A stretch of 64,000 nt of DNA from Amycolatopsis deserti (GCF_014653945.1 NZ_BNAU01000002.1:429914-493913), one strand, 5' to 3'. Counted from the stretch's first letter, positions 10,752 to 20,142 are shown. Notes: generated from the letters alone by a model not told the origin. Numbers and translations: made by a program.

Positions 10752-10766
10752 GTCTCAATGTGAGAC
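10752..10766. promoter_or_regulatory. Candidate activator site, perfect palindrome GTCTCA-ATG-TGAGAC
   Basis: A perfect 6+3+6 inverted repeat centred in the 185-base divergent region between the hydroxylase gene (start 10668) and its regulator (start 10854), about 84-87 bases from each. It matches the copies at 643-657 and 1264-1278 and is the best candidate for binding of the Fis-type regulator. Confidence 0.7.
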
Positions 10767-10853
10767 CGGGACACTGCACGATCTCGGCCACGATGTGTTC
10801 TCGTGGGCGGATCAGCCCAGCGACCACAGCACGCGACGTCGAAGGAGACGGTG

Positions 10854-12635
10854 GTGACGAGGCCAGGACACCGGTCGGAACCGCAGGTCAGCGCGTTGCG
10901 GGAGAAGTTTCTGTCCAGGCCGGTGCCCGAGCTGGCGGGCGTGCGGGAGATCATCTCCGCGTCGTGGCGGCGCGCGCTGGAGCACCGGATCGACGCCGAC
11001 GAGCCCGACCCGATCTTCGTACCCGACCGCGACGAGGACAGCCTCCTGGTGCGTTGCGCGAAGCCCATCCTGGAGAACCTGACGACCGAACTGTCCGATC
11101 ACCCGGTCGCCATCCTGCTCACCGACGCCGACGGCCTCGTGGTGAGCCGCTCCAGCCCGGACCACGCGCTGCATTCCGGCCTGGACCGGATCTGCCTCGC
11201 ACCGGGCTTCAGCTACGCGGAGGAGTCGATCGGGACGAACGGGATCGGCACGACACTCGAATGCCAGCAACCCGTGCTCGTGTCCGGCTTCGAGCACTTC
11301 AACAGCCGCCTCGCGGCCTTCGAATGCGCCGGCGCGCCGATCCACCACCCCATCCGCGGTCACCTGGTCGGCGTGCTCGACCTCACCTCCTGGACGGGTG
11401 CGCCGGGCCCGCTGCTGCTGACGCTGGCCCGCACGACGGCGAAGCGGATCGAGGAGGCGATGCTCGCCGGGGCGGGTGCGCGTGAGCTGGCGCTGTTCCG
11501 CGAGTACCTCGCTTCCTGCCGGCGTGGCTCGGGCGCCATCATCGCCGTCAACGAGGACGTGGTGATGGTCAACAACCACGCCCAGGACCTGTACGACGCG
11601 GCGGACCGGGCGGCGCTGATCACCCACACGGCCGATGTCGCGGGGTCGCCGACGCCGGCCACGGTCCTGGCCGACCTCCCGTCCGGGGTGGTCGCCCGGT
11701 TGGAGTACCGCCCGGTCCACCACGGCTCGACGCTGGTGGGCGGACTGTTCCGGGTGAAGAACCAGGCGGTGCCCCGGCGCGCCGCCGGTCGCGCCGAGGT
11801 GCGGCTGCCCGGGCTCGCCGGCAGCAGCCCGGTCTGGCGGCAGGCGTGCGCCGCGGCCGAGGCGAGCATCACCGGCCGGAACTGGCTGGTGCTGACCGGC
11901 GAGACCGGGACGGGCAAGACGGCGCTCGCCCAGGCTGTCGCCCGGCGGCACGCGCCCGGCCGGCAGGTCGTGCTCGACTGCGCTCCCGTGGGCGACTACG
12001 AGGCGTGGGCGCACGCCCTGGCCGACGAGGTGAGCTGCGGAAACTCGCCGGTGGTGATCCTGCGTCACGCCGACGCGCTCACCGAAGAGGGGATGCAGCG
12101 CCTCTCGGAGTTGTTCACCACCTGGCAGGCCGCTCCGCCGGACGAGGCGCCGGCCTGGGTGGCCGTCACCGTGGGTGAGGACCCGCGCGGGTCCGAGATC
12201 CACAACTGGCTCATGCCGTTCTTCGCGCACACGGTCGAGGTGCCGCCGCTGCGCCACCGCATCGAAGATGTGCGCCCTCTCGTGCCCGCCCTGCTGGCCC
12301 GCCACGCGGGCAACCGCGATCTCGAGGTCTCGGACGCGTGCCTGCGCCAGCTGATGCGGCTGCCGTGGCCGGGCAACGTCGGTCAGCTCGACGACGTGCT
12401 GGCGCAGGTCTCCCGGCGGCGCCGCACCGGTGTGGTCGAGGTGGACGACCTGCCTGCCGAATGCCGGACCGTCACCCGGCGCCAGCTGACCCGCCTGGAG
12501 ATCATGGAACGCGACGCGATCGTCCGCAGCCTCGCGGCGAACAACGGCAACAAGGAGCGCGCCGCCGCCGACCTCGGCATGTCGCGGGCCACGATCTACC
12601 GCAAGATCCGGGCGTTCAGCATCGTGCCCGGCTGA
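10854..12635 (+). CDS. mimR: GAF/AAA/Fis-type transcriptional activator of the monooxygenase operon
   Basis: A 593-residue AcoR-like regulator. A GAF sensory region spans about 60-210 ([25 protein letters not shown]), followed by a linker, an AAA-like domain with Walker A GETGTGKT near residue 345, and a C-terminal Fis helix-turn-helix ([21 protein letters not shown]). The sigma54-contacting GAFTGA loop is absent and the Walker B region reads VVILRHAD, so the ATPase is degenerate. GTG at 10854 has AAGGAG 6 bases upstream; GTG at 10851 is possible. Mycobacterial MimR has the same place and activates mimABCD; the symbol is used on that basis. Confidence 0.88.
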   Translation: MTRPGHRSEPQVSALREKFLSRPVPELAGVREIISASWRRALEHRIDADEPDPIFVPDRDEDSLLVRCAKPILENLTTELSDHPVAILLTDADGLVVSRSSPDHALHSGLDRICLAPGFSYAEESIGTNGIGTTLECQQPVLVSGFEHFNSRLAAFECAGAPIHHPIRGHLVGVLDLTSWTGAPGPLLLTLARTTAKRIEEAMLAGAGARELALFREYLASCRRGSGAIIAVNEDVVMVNNHAQDLYDAADRAALITHTADVAGSPTPATVLADLPSGVVARLEYRPVHHGSTLVGGLFRVKNQAVPRRAAGRAEVRLPGLAGSSPVWRQACAAAEASITGRNWLVLTGETGTGKTALAQAVARRHAPGRQVVLDCAPVGDYEAWAHALADEVSCGNSPVVILRHADALTEEGMQRLSELFTTWQAAPPDEAPAWVAVTVGEDPRGSEIHNWLMPFFAHTVEVPPLRHRIEDVRPLVPALLARHAGNRDLEVSDACLRQLMRLPWPGNVGQLDDVLAQVSRRRRTGVVEVDDLPAECRTVTRRQLTRLEIMERDAIVRSLAANNGNKERAAADLGMSRATIYRKIRAFSIVPG

Positions 12636-12644
12636 GGGAACCGG

Positions 12645-13433
12645 TCAAGAGCGATACCGCGCGCGGGCGAGGATCGTCTGGGCGCGGAGGATGACCGGGC
12701 GGTCCACCATGTGGCCGTTGTGGACGGTGACGGAGCCGTCGGTGACGCAGGCCAGGACTTCTGTGGCCCAGTGGATTTCGGTGGGGGTGGGGGTGAAGGC
12801 GGTGTTGACCGGTGCGGTCTGGTGGGGGTGGATGCAGAGTTTGCCGGTGTAGCCGAGTTCGATGGCGTGGGCGAGGTCGGCGTGGAGCGGCTCGGGGTTG
12901 TCGAGGGTGGTGGTGACGCCGTCGATGGGGGCGGCGCGGCCGGTGGTGGCGGCGGCGAGCACCAGCGTGGAGCGGGCGTGCTGGAGGGCGGTGTGGGAGG
13001 TGGGGTCGAGGCCGAGCTGGGCGGCGAGGTCGATGCTGCCGAACGCCGGGCGCACCACCGATGCCGCCGCGCACACGTCCACTGCCCGGGTGATGCCCAG
13101 CGCGGTCTCGATCAACGGGATCACCAGGGCCGGGATGGCGTCCAGCACGGCTGGGTCTTCGGCTTTGGGCACCATCACCGCGGTGGCGTGGTCGGCGACC
13201 GCGGCCAGGTCGTCGGTGAACCAGGGGGTGCCGGGTGCGTTGATCCGCACCACCGCGGGGTGGCCGGCGGCCAGCCAGGACCGCACGTGCTGACGCGCTT
13301 CGGCCTTGCTGTCCGCGCCGACCGCGTCCTCCAGGTCGAGCACGACCACGTCGCAGCCGGAGGCGGCGGCCTTGGCGAACCGGTCCGGGCGGTGCCCGGG
13401 CACGAACAGGAAACTGCGCGCACTCGCCACCAT
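12645..13433 (-). CDS. HpcH/HpaI or CitE-like CoA lyase
   Basis: A 262-residue protein of the citrate-lyase beta/citramalyl-CoA lyase family: SFLFVPGHRPDRF at the start, VVLDLEDAVG (metal and catalytic acid), the arginine segment VVRINAPGTPW, PLIETALGI and FGSIDLAAQLG. These enzymes cleave 3-hydroxyacyl-CoAs such as citramalyl- or malyl-CoA by an aldol-type reaction. It is joined to the hydratase gene by a TGATG overlap and ends the beta-oxidation operon, converging on the regulator gene. The substrate is inferred only as a short branched hydroxyacyl-CoA. Confidence 0.85.
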   Translation of the reverse strand: MVASARSFLFVPGHRPDRFAKAAASGCDVVVLDLEDAVGADSKAEARQHVRSWLAAGHPAVVRINAPGTPWFTDDLAAVADHATAVMVPKAEDPAVLDAIPALVIPLIETALGITRAVDVCAAASVVRPAFGSIDLAAQLGLDPTSHTALQHARSTLVLAAATTGRAAPIDGVTTTLDNPEPLHADLAHAIELGYTGKLCIHPHQTAPVNTAFTPTPTEIHWATEVLACVTDGSVTVHNGHMVDRPVILRAQTILARARYRS

Positions 13434-14248
13434 CAGGCCTCCCGCAGTGTTCCGGTGGCGGTCTGGCGCCCGTGCAGGTCCCGCGCCGTGGTGGTGACCC
13501 CGTCCGCGTCCTCGACCGCGGCCACGACGAGTCCCTGGTGGTCGAACAGGGGTGACACCAGCCGGTAGGAGAACGCCCCCTGGCCGTTGTGGCGGGTGGC
13601 GCGGGCGGCTTCGGCCATGGCCAGCGCCTGCAACGGCCCGTGGGTCAGCAGCCCGGGATAGCCCTCCACGTCGCGGGCGTAGTCGCGGTCGTAGTGGATG
13701 CGGTGGGCGTTGTAGGTCAGCGCGGAGAACCGGAACAACAGGGTGGGGGTCACCGCGATCTCCCGTTCACCGGGCCTGGCGGGCGCCGCCGGTGTCCCCG
13801 CGGCCGCGGGCGGGGCGGCGGAGGTGGCGGTGCGGTAGACGATGTCCTGCTGCTCGTCGACCACCACCCGCCCGCCCTGGGAGATCCGGTGTTCGACCAC
13901 CACGAAGGTCAAGGGCCCGGACCGGCCCTGTGTGTCCCGCACCGACAGCACCCGGGTGCGCCGGGTCGCCGGCTCCCCGCACCGCAGCGGTCCGTGTGTC
14001 CGGACCCGACCGCCGGCCCACATCCGCCGCCGGCCCTGGCCCGGAGGCGCGGGCACGCAGTTGCGCACCGGGTGCCCGTCCGGGCCCAGATCGGCCTGCG
14101 CGGGCCGGTCCAGCAGATACAGCCAGTGCCACAACAGCGGCAGGCCCGCCCCGCCCGCCAGATCCGGCACCGGCACATCCAGCAACGCACCCAGCGCCCG
14201 CGCCGGCTCCGGCAGCAACACCTCGGTGCGCTCGACGACCTCCGACAT
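13433..14248 (-). CDS. MaoC/HTD2-like hydratase-dehydratase (mesaconyl-CoA hydratase-like)
   Basis: A 271-residue double-hotdog protein. The N-terminal half is FAS1-dehydratase-like and the C-terminal half contains FRFSALTYNAHRIHYDRDYA and YPGLLTHGPLQA, the signature of HTD2-type and mesaconyl-C4-CoA hydratases. Such enzymes add water to a 2,3-unsaturated acyl-CoA. Pairing with the CitE-like lyase resembles hydratase/lyase pairs that act on mesaconyl-, itaconyl- or citramalyl-CoA. The exact substrate is not established. Confidence 0.8.
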   Translation of the reverse strand: MSEVVERTEVLLPEPARALGALLDVPVPDLAGGAGLPLLWHWLYLLDRPAQADLGPDGHPVRNCVPAPPGQGRRRMWAGGRVRTHGPLRCGEPATRRTRVLSVRDTQGRSGPLTFVVVEHRISQGGRVVVDEQQDIVYRTATSAAPPAAAGTPAAPARPGEREIAVTPTLLFRFSALTYNAHRIHYDRDYARDVEGYPGLLTHGPLQALAMAEAARATRHNGQGAFSYRLVSPLFDHQGLVVAAVEDADGVTTTARDLHGRQTATGTLREA

Positions 14249-14256
14249 GACCCTCC

Positions 14257-15411
14257 CTAACGGATCCGGTTCCGGTTGACCAGCTGGCGGGCGATCACGT
14301 TGCGCTGGATCTCGTTGGTGCCCTCACCCACGATCATCAGGGGCGCGTCCCGGAAGTACCGCTCCACGTCGAACTCCGTCGAATACCCATACCCACCATG
14401 GATCCGCACCGCGTTCAACGCGACCTCCATGGCCGTCTCCGACGCGAACAGCTTCGCCATCCCCGCTTCCATGTCGCACCGCTGCCCGGAGTCGTAGCGG
14501 CGGGCGGCGTGGTGCACCAGCTGACGCGCGGCCTCCAGCTTCGTGGCCATGTCCGCCAGGTAGTTGCCGATGGACTGGTGCCGCCAGATCGGCTTGCCGA
14601 ACGTCTCCCGTTGCTGGGCGTAGCGCAGCGAGTCCTCCAGCGCGGCCCGCCCGACGCCGAGGGCACGGGAGGCCACCTGGATCCGCCCCACCTCGAGACC
14701 CTTCATCATCTGGGCGAACCCCTCGCCCTCCACACCACCGAGCAGGGAATCCGCCGGGGCCCGGTAGCCGGCGAAGGACAGTTCGCAGCTCTCCACGCCC
14801 TTGTAGCCGAGTTTCGGCAGGTCGCGCGACACCGTGAGCCCGTCGCCGTGCTCCACGAGCAGGATGCTCATCCCGGTGTGGGGCGGTGTGGCGGCGGGAT
14901 CGGTCTTGCACAGCAGGGCGACGAGCTGAGAGCGGCGTGAGTTGGTGATCCAGGTCTTGGCGCCGTCGACCACGTAGTGGTCCCCGTCGCGCCGGGCGGT
15001 GGTGGTCATCGCCTGCAGATCGGATCCGCCGCCCGGCTCGGTCAGCGCCATGGTCGCCCGGATCTCCCCGGTGGCCATCCGCGGCAGGAAGCGGTCCTGC
15101 TGCTCCCGAGTCCCGAAGTTCACCAGCAGCTTGGCGACCACGGTGTGGCCGCCCATCGCCCCGGCCAGGCTCATCCAGCCCCGGGCCAGCTCCTCGGTCA
15201 CCTGGACGTAGCAGGGCATCGAGACCGCGACCTCGCCCCACGGCTCCGGGATCGCCAGGCCGAAGATGCCCATCTGCTTCATCTGATCGATGAGCTTCTC
15301 CGGGTAGACGTTGCCGTGTTCCAGGTCCCGCGCCACCGGGCGGACCTCGCGGTCCACGAAGTCGCGGACGGTGTCGACGATGAACCGTTCTTCGGTGGTG
15401 AGCTCAGCCAT
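14257..15411 (-). CDS. Acyl-CoA dehydrogenase
   Basis: A 384-residue FAD flavoprotein. It has MALTEPGGGSDL and WITNS (FAD contact) near residues 120-160, RIQVASRALGVGRAALE, and the catalytic glutamate motif IVGEGTNEIQRN near the C-terminus. It would form the 2,3-double bond of a short or branched acyl-CoA. The start overlaps the SMP-30 gene by 8 bases. Overall type is clear; chain specificity is not. In the context of the BbsCD- and BbsAB-like genes it may play the part of the BbsG-type dehydrogenase. Confidence 0.9.
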   Translation of the reverse strand: MAELTTEERFIVDTVRDFVDREVRPVARDLEHGNVYPEKLIDQMKQMGIFGLAIPEPWGEVAVSMPCYVQVTEELARGWMSLAGAMGGHTVVAKLLVNFGTREQQDRFLPRMATGEIRATMALTEPGGGSDLQAMTTTARRDGDHYVVDGAKTWITNSRRSQLVALLCKTDPAATPPHTGMSILLVEHGDGLTVSRDLPKLGYKGVESCELSFAGYRAPADSLLGGVEGEGFAQMMKGLEVGRIQVASRALGVGRAALEDSLRYAQQRETFGKPIWRHQSIGNYLADMATKLEAARQLVHHAARRYDSGQRCDMEAGMAKLFASETAMEVALNAVRIHGGYGYSTEFDVERYFRDAPLMIVGEGTNEIQRNVIARQLVNRNRIR

Positions 15412-16273
15412 GGTGTGTCCTCACGGTGGTGGTTGACGGCACGAGGTGCCGGGGCCCGGTGGCGACGCCGTCGAGGGCGAGCACCCGGCCGCCCTTGGCC
15501 GCGGTGACGACGAGCGTGTCGCGCGCCGGGCCCGCGAAGCAGAGGTTGGTCGGGAAGGTGCCGTCCGGGAAGCGGATCGGGGCCCGGGGTGTGCCGTCGG
15601 CGTCGACCACCGCGATCCGGTCGGCGTCGGGCAGGGCCGCGTAGAGCCACCCCTCGGCGTCGAACGCGAGACCGTCCGGCCCGCCGGGAAGCGCGGCGAC
15701 GACACCGTCGAACCGGAGGCACGCCCCGTCCCAGGCGTAGCGCAGCAGGCGGCGTTCGCGGGTGGCGGCGACGACCAGCCGGACGCCGTCGAGGTCGAAG
15801 GCCAGCCCGTTGGGGAAACCGATGCCCTCGGCCATCACCTCGAGCCGGCCGTCGCGCGGGTCGTAGGCGCACACCTGGCCGGGGCCCTCCTCGTGGGGGC
15901 TGCCGGGGTCGGTGAACCAGATCCGCCCGTCCGGGCCGCGCACCAGGTCGTTGGGCGCGCGTACGCCGCTGGTGAGCGCGTCGAGGACCGTGCCGCCGAG
16001 GAGGGTCTGCAGTCCCGCGGTGGCCGGCCGGTGCGAGCTGCTGGGCCGCACCGAGCCGCCGTTCTGGGCGATCCACACCCGGCCGTGCTCGTCCTCTGCC
16101 AGCCCGTTGGGGCCGCCGCCGGTCTCGGTGCGGCGCACCACGGCCCCGGTGCGGTGGTCGAGCTCGAGGACCTGCCCGCGGGACACGCTGGTCACGAGCA
16201 GGCGCCCGTCGCTGGTCCACAAGGGACCTTCGGTGAAGCCGGCACCGCTGGTGAGCAACCGGATCTCAGGCAT
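15404..16273 (-). CDS. SMP-30/gluconolactonase-like beta-propeller
   Basis: A 289-residue protein with repeating propeller blades and the SMP-30 motifs FTEGPLW, GGPNGLAED, RAPNDLVRGPDGRIWFTDP and GFPNGLAFD. The glutamate of TEGP and the Asn/Asp of the later blades are the expected metal ligands. The family hydrolyses lactones or esters. It overlaps both the acyl-CoA synthetase and acyl-CoA dehydrogenase genes, so it is part of the operon; it may open a lactone formed in the pathway (inference). Confidence 0.82.
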   Translation of the reverse strand: MPEIRLLTSGAGFTEGPLWTSDGRLLVTSVSRGQVLELDHRTGAVVRRTETGGGPNGLAEDEHGRVWIAQNGGSVRPSSSHRPATAGLQTLLGGTVLDALTSGVRAPNDLVRGPDGRIWFTDPGSPHEEGPGQVCAYDPRDGRLEVMAEGIGFPNGLAFDLDGVRLVVAATRERRLLRYAWDGACLRFDGVVAALPGGPDGLAFDAEGWLYAALPDADRIAVVDADGTPRAPIRFPDGTFPTNLCFAGPARDTLVVTAAKGGRVLALDGVATGPRHLVPSTTTVRTHHG

Positions 16274-17834
16274 CGAACACCTCGCGGAGCTTGAGCTTGC
16301 TGACCTTGCCGGTGTCGGTGAGCGGCAGGTCGGACCCGGCCACCAGCACGAACCGCGACGGCACCTTGTAACCGGCCGCGTGAGCCCGGATGTGGGCGGT
16401 CAGGTCGGCGACGAGCCCGTCCCGGTCGGCGCCCGGGTCGCGGGGCACCAGCACGCAGGCCATCACCTCGTCGCCGTCGTCGCCCGGCACGCCCATGACG
16501 AACGCCTGGTCGACCGCCGGGTGGCCGATGAGGATGTCCTCGACCTCGGCGGGCGCGATGTTGATGCCCTTGATCTTCATCATCTCCTTGCGCCGCCCGG
16601 CGAAGTGCAGCCGGCCGTGCTCGTCGAGCCACCCGAGGTCCCCGGTGCGGAACCAGCCGCCGGGTCGGATGGCCTCGGCGTCGAGCTCGGGCGCGTCGAA
16701 GTAGCCATCGATCACCGCGCCGGACAGCTCGATCTCCCCGGTGACCCCGGCGGCGCACGGTTCGCCGGTGTCGTCGACGATCCGGACGCGCTGCGTGGGC
16801 AGTGCGGTGCCGCAGGTGCTCAGCTTGACCTCCAGCGGGTCGAGGGCATCGCTGACCGTGGAGTGCCCGTAGCCTTCGGTGAGCCCGTACATGCTGCACA
16901 CCTGCGTGACGCCGAGTTCCTCGATCACCAGGCGCTTGTCCTCGGCGGTGAACCCGCACGTGCCGGTGCGCAGCGACGAGATGTCGCGCTTGCCGAACGA
17001 GGGCGCCGACAGCAACGCCCTGGTGGTGGGCGCGAGTCCGTAGTAGACGGTGCAGCGCTCGCGCTCGATGAAGGCCAGCGCTTCCTCGCCGTCGAGGCGC
17101 TCCTGCAGGCAGAGCGTGGTCGCGTGGGTGAGAGCGACGGGCAGGGCGTTGGCCGTGCCGTAGCCGAAGAAGAACGGCGCCGAGATCCACAGCCGGTCGC
17201 CGGGGCGCAAGTGCTGGCGGCGGCCGATCTCCCGGGGGTTCGCCACCAGCGGCCCGTGGCGCAGCGGCACGGGTTTGGGTTTCGCCGTGCTGCCGCTGGT
17301 GAACAGGATCGCCGCGAGGTCGCCGGGGCCGACCGGCACGTCGACGGTCGGGCCGGCGGGCAGTGCCGGGGGGAGCTCGGCGCCGGCCGGCCAGGTCAGT
17401 GCGCCGAGGTACTCGCGGTGGGACTCGCCGTAGAGCTCGCGGTACCCGGCCTGGGCCAGGTCGGCGAGCACGTCGCGGCCGAAGAGCTTCTCGTCGGTGA
17501 CGACGGTCCGCAGCCCGGCGCGCTCGATGACGTAGGCGTATTCGGAGGAGCGGTACCAGGTGTTGACCGGGACCGCGACGAGACCGGCGAGGTGCGCGCC
17601 GAGGGTGGCGGTGAGCCAGCGCAGCCCGTTGGGCAGCAGCACACCCACCCGGTCCCCCGGGCGCAGGCCCGCGGCCGCGTAGCCGGCGGCCACGCGTTCG
17701 CACACGCCGAGCAGGCCGGCGAAGGTGGCGCGGCCGTCGGCGGCGACCACGGCCTCGTGGCCGCCGAAGTGTTCGCCGAGGGCACGCAACACCGCGGGCA
17801 GGGTGTCCTGGTCGAGAAGCCGGTAGTGATCCAC
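16266..17834 (-). CDS. AMP-dependent acyl-CoA synthetase (class I adenylate-forming)
   Basis: A 522-residue ligase. Core motifs are visible: LFTSGSTAKPKPV (P-loop), MYGLTEGYG, GWFRTGDLGW and the late GKVSKLKL lysine. It activates a carboxylic acid to its acyl-AMP and then acyl-CoA, feeding the operon. The GTG start has AAGGAG 7 bases upstream. The overall look is near benzoate-CoA ligase-like or medium-chain synthetases, but substrate cannot be read. A CCACTGTGG palindrome overlaps the start (see findings). Confidence 0.88.
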   Translation of the reverse strand: MDHYRLLDQDTLPAVLRALGEHFGGHEAVVAADGRATFAGLLGVCERVAAGYAAAGLRPGDRVGVLLPNGLRWLTATLGAHLAGLVAVPVNTWYRSSEYAYVIERAGLRTVVTDEKLFGRDVLADLAQAGYRELYGESHREYLGALTWPAGAELPPALPAGPTVDVPVGPGDLAAILFTSGSTAKPKPVPLRHGPLVANPREIGRRQHLRPGDRLWISAPFFFGYGTANALPVALTHATTLCLQERLDGEEALAFIERERCTVYYGLAPTTRALLSAPSFGKRDISSLRTGTCGFTAEDKRLVIEELGVTQVCSMYGLTEGYGHSTVSDALDPLEVKLSTCGTALPTQRVRIVDDTGEPCAAGVTGEIELSGAVIDGYFDAPELDAEAIRPGGWFRTGDLGWLDEHGRLHFAGRRKEMMKIKGINIAPAEVEDILIGHPAVDQAFVMGVPGDDGDEVMACVLVPRDPGADRDGLVADLTAHIRAHAAGYKVPSRFVLVAGSDLPLTDTGKVSKLKLREVFDA

Positions 17835-17845
17835 AGTGGACTCCT

Positions 17846-18214
17846 TCAGGCGGGCCGGAACCGCACCAGCGGGGTGCCGTTCACGCGCTCGAACGTGGCC
17901 GTCACGGGCAGGCCGACGCGGACGTCGCCAGTGACATTGCTGATGATCTGCACGCCCTCGGTCAGCCGCACGACCGCGACGACGTACGGCGGCTGCGGTC
18001 CCGGCGGCGGGAAATAGGCCTTGCGGAACACGGCGTAGGACCACACCGTGCCGGTGCCGGCCGCGGTGAACCACTCGATGTCACCGTGGACCCGGCAGTG
18101 CGGGCAGACCGGTTTGGGCGGGAAGCGGGATTCCCCGCAGGCCCGGCACCGCGCCACGCGCAGCTGCCCGGCTTCGAGACCGGCCAGGTGCGGGGTGAGG
18201 TCGATGGTGTTCAC
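17846..18214 (-). CDS. DUF35 zinc-ribbon/OB-fold protein (thiolase partner)
   Basis: A 122-residue protein with a zinc ribbon (CRACGESRFPPKPVCPHC, residues about 23-40) followed by an OB fold (GTVWSYAVF, PPYVVAVVRL). DUF35 proteins form complexes with SCP2-type thiolases or aldolases and help CoA-substrate binding. It overlaps the thiolase gene before it by 4 bases (GTGA), which strongly suggests a 1:1 complex with that protein. Confidence 0.87.
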   Translation of the reverse strand: MNTIDLTPHLAGLEAGQLRVARCRACGESRFPPKPVCPHCRVHGDIEWFTAAGTGTVWSYAVFRKAYFPPPGPQPPYVVAVVRLTEGVQIISNVTGDVRVGLPVTATFERVNGTPLVRFRPA

Positions 18215-19359
18215 GGCCGGCTCCCGTACACGACGGAGGACACCAGCGGCGCGGCGCAGGCGTACTGGATGTGGGTCGCGCCGGGGATCTGCCGTGCGCC
18301 GCATTCGCCGCGCAGCTGGCGCACGGCCTCCACGTTGAGACCCCAGCCCTGCAGGTAGCTCTCGGACAGATGCCCGCCGGAGGTGTTGACCGGGAGCTCA
18401 CCGCCCAGGCCGATCCGTCCGTCCTGGATCCACCGCCCGGATTCCCCGCGGGGGCAGTAGCCCAGGCCCTCCAGGGTGAACAGCACGTTGGGGCTGAAGT
18501 TGTCGTAGAGCATCAGACCGTCCACGTCGGCCCGGTCGATGCCGGCCTGGCGCAGCGACTCCGCGCCGGCCTCGCCGATCGCCCCGGCCCAGAAGTCCTC
18601 GGGCGGGAAGTCGGAGCGGAGGAACTGGGCCCGCTGGGCGGCGCCGAGGACGTAGACCGGCGGCCGGGGCAGATCCGGGGCCATCTCCGCGGTGGTGAGG
18701 ATCATCGCCACGCCTCCGTCGTTGATCAGGCAGTAGTCGAACAGGTGCAGCGGTTCGACGATGTAGCGCGAGGCCAGGTAGGTCTCCAGGTCGAGCGGGT
18801 CGCGCATCACCGCCACCGGGTTCAGGGCGGCGTGCCGGCGGAAGGTCAGCGCCACCTCGGCCAGTTGCTCCTCGGTGGTGCCGTACTGGTGGCGGTGCCG
18901 TTGGAACATCAGCGCCGAGAACGCGCCCGGGGAGGTCATGCCGTAGGGCCGGGTCAGTTCCGGCGCGGTGCCGTAGCCCTCCCCCGCGGCGGTGTACCCG
19001 GTGCCACCGGCGCCGTAGGTGGCACCCGCCGAGCGACCGTCGTTGCCGTAGACCAGCGCCACGGCCCGGCACTGCCCAGTGCGCAGCGCGGCGGTCGCCA
19101 GTTCGATCGCCGCCCCGCACATCCGGCCTTCGGCGGGCAGCGGCACGCACCACCGGGGCTGCAGTCCGTGGGCCGAGGCGAAGGATTCATAGCCGGTGAC
19201 CCGGCAGGCGACCAGCCCGTCGATGTCCCGCACGCCCAGACCGGCGTCGGCCAGCGCTTCCCGCAGGGCCCAGCCCGCCAGATCGTCGGCGGAGAGGCCG
19301 GGCAGCTTGCCGAAGCGGGTGGTGCCCACCCCGGCGACGGCCGCGAGAGGCCTGTTCAT
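18211..19359 (-). CDS. SCP2-type thiolase/aldolase-like protein
   Basis: A 382-residue thiolase-superfamily protein (MNRPLAAVAGVGTTRFGK start, GGELPVNTSGGHLSE near the C-terminus). A cysteine lies in the usual nucleophile region (EGRMCGAA), but the late Cys-Gly motif of true thiolases is not obvious, so it could be an aldolase-like member as in the Ltp2 group or a C-C lyase. It has GAGGGAGT as ribosome-binding site and is the first gene of the operon running to 12645. Its partner is the DUF35 protein. Confidence 0.82.
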   Translation of the reverse strand: MNRPLAAVAGVGTTRFGKLPGLSADDLAGWALREALADAGLGVRDIDGLVACRVTGYESFASAHGLQPRWCVPLPAEGRMCGAAIELATAALRTGQCRAVALVYGNDGRSAGATYGAGGTGYTAAGEGYGTAPELTRPYGMTSPGAFSALMFQRHRHQYGTTEEQLAEVALTFRRHAALNPVAVMRDPLDLETYLASRYIVEPLHLFDYCLINDGGVAMILTTAEMAPDLPRPPVYVLGAAQRAQFLRSDFPPEDFWAGAIGEAGAESLRQAGIDRADVDGLMLYDNFSPNVLFTLEGLGYCPRGESGRWIQDGRIGLGGELPVNTSGGHLSESYLQGWGLNVEAVRQLRGECGARQIPGATHIQYACAAPLVSSVVYGSRP

Positions 19360-19377
19360 CACGACTCCCTCGTCGTC

Positions 19378-19397
19378 TGATACTTGATAATGTATAA
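19378..19397. promoter_or_regulatory. Candidate GntR operator upstream of thiolase operon
   Basis: The AT-rich 20-mer TGATACTTGATAATGTATAA stands out in a GC-rich region, 18 bases before the thiolase start. It contains ATAC-N8-GTAT symmetry and the TGATAC core also seen at 20143-20154 (GATAC), 24014-24028 and (reverse) 24133-24143. The GntR gene is adjacent. Confidence 0.55.
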
Positions 19398-19438
19398 ATT
19401 CGGGCGCGAAAGCAAGACCCGGACGGAAGCGGGCCTGC

Positions 19439-20110
19439 TCAGAACGCGTCGTCGGCCAGCACGCCCTGGTCGCGGAGGGTGCGCACCACGTGGTCCCCCT
19501 CCAGCCGGACGTGCTCCCGGCTGGCGGCGTCGGCGGCCGCCGCATCGCCATCCCGCAGCGCGCGCAGGATGCGGGCGTGCCCCTTGTTCGCCTCGGGACC
19601 GCCGCCGGAGGGCACCTCGTACACCGAGCGCGGCAGGTTGCGGGACAGCTGCCGCAGCACCGACAGCAGCCGCCGGCTGCCCCCGGTCTTGTTGATCAGG
19701 GAGTGGAACTCCCAGTTGAGGTCGTGCAGCTCGTCGCCGTCGGTGCTGCGCTGCATCTGTTCGTGCAGCTCCTCCAGCTTGCGCAGGACCGGCTCGGTGA
19801 TCCGCGTCGCCGCCCGCGCGGTCGCCAGGCCTTGGACCATGCCGTAGATCCGGTAGTGGTCCTCGATGTCCTCCTGGCGGATCGGCACGATGAACGTGCC
19901 GCGGTGTGGCTCGGTGTCGACCAGCCCCTCGGTCTCCAGGGTGATGAGGGCTTCCCGCACCGGGAGCCGGCTCACGCCGAGCTCGGCGGCGATCGCGTCC
20001 TGCGGCACGCGCTGCCCGCGTTCGAGGGTGCCGTCGAAGATGCGCTCGCGGATGTGGGCGGCGACCTCGTCGCTCATGCTCCGCCGCTTCGGCTGTGCCG
20101 TCCTGGCCAT
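19439..20110 (-). CDS. GntR-family (FadR/FCD type) transcriptional regulator
   Basis: A 223-residue regulator with an N-terminal winged helix (VPQDAIAAELGVSRLPVREALITLETEGLV) and an all-helical FCD effector domain (WEFHSLINKTGG, ILRALRDGDAAAADAASREHV). FCD members usually bind a carboxylate or acyl-CoA with a metal and act as repressors. It sits inside the beta-oxidation island, between the CaiB and thiolase genes. The four TGATAC-type sites in the surrounding promoters are its likely operators. Confidence 0.88.
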   Translation of the reverse strand: MARTAQPKRRSMSDEVAAHIRERIFDGTLERGQRVPQDAIAAELGVSRLPVREALITLETEGLVDTEPHRGTFIVPIRQEDIEDHYRIYGMVQGLATARAATRITEPVLRKLEELHEQMQRSTDGDELHDLNWEFHSLINKTGGSRRLLSVLRQLSRNLPRSVYEVPSGGGPEANKGHARILRALRDGDAAAADAASREHVRLEGDHVVRTLRDQGVLADDAF

Positions 20111-20142
20111 GCCGCCACCCCGTCCCCGTGTCGCTGCTGCCG

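Noticed and set aside
18211-19359. Calling the first thiolase-like protein a confirmed thiolase
   Set aside because: The late catalytic Cys-Gly loop is not visible, so aldolase or lyase activity is equally likely.
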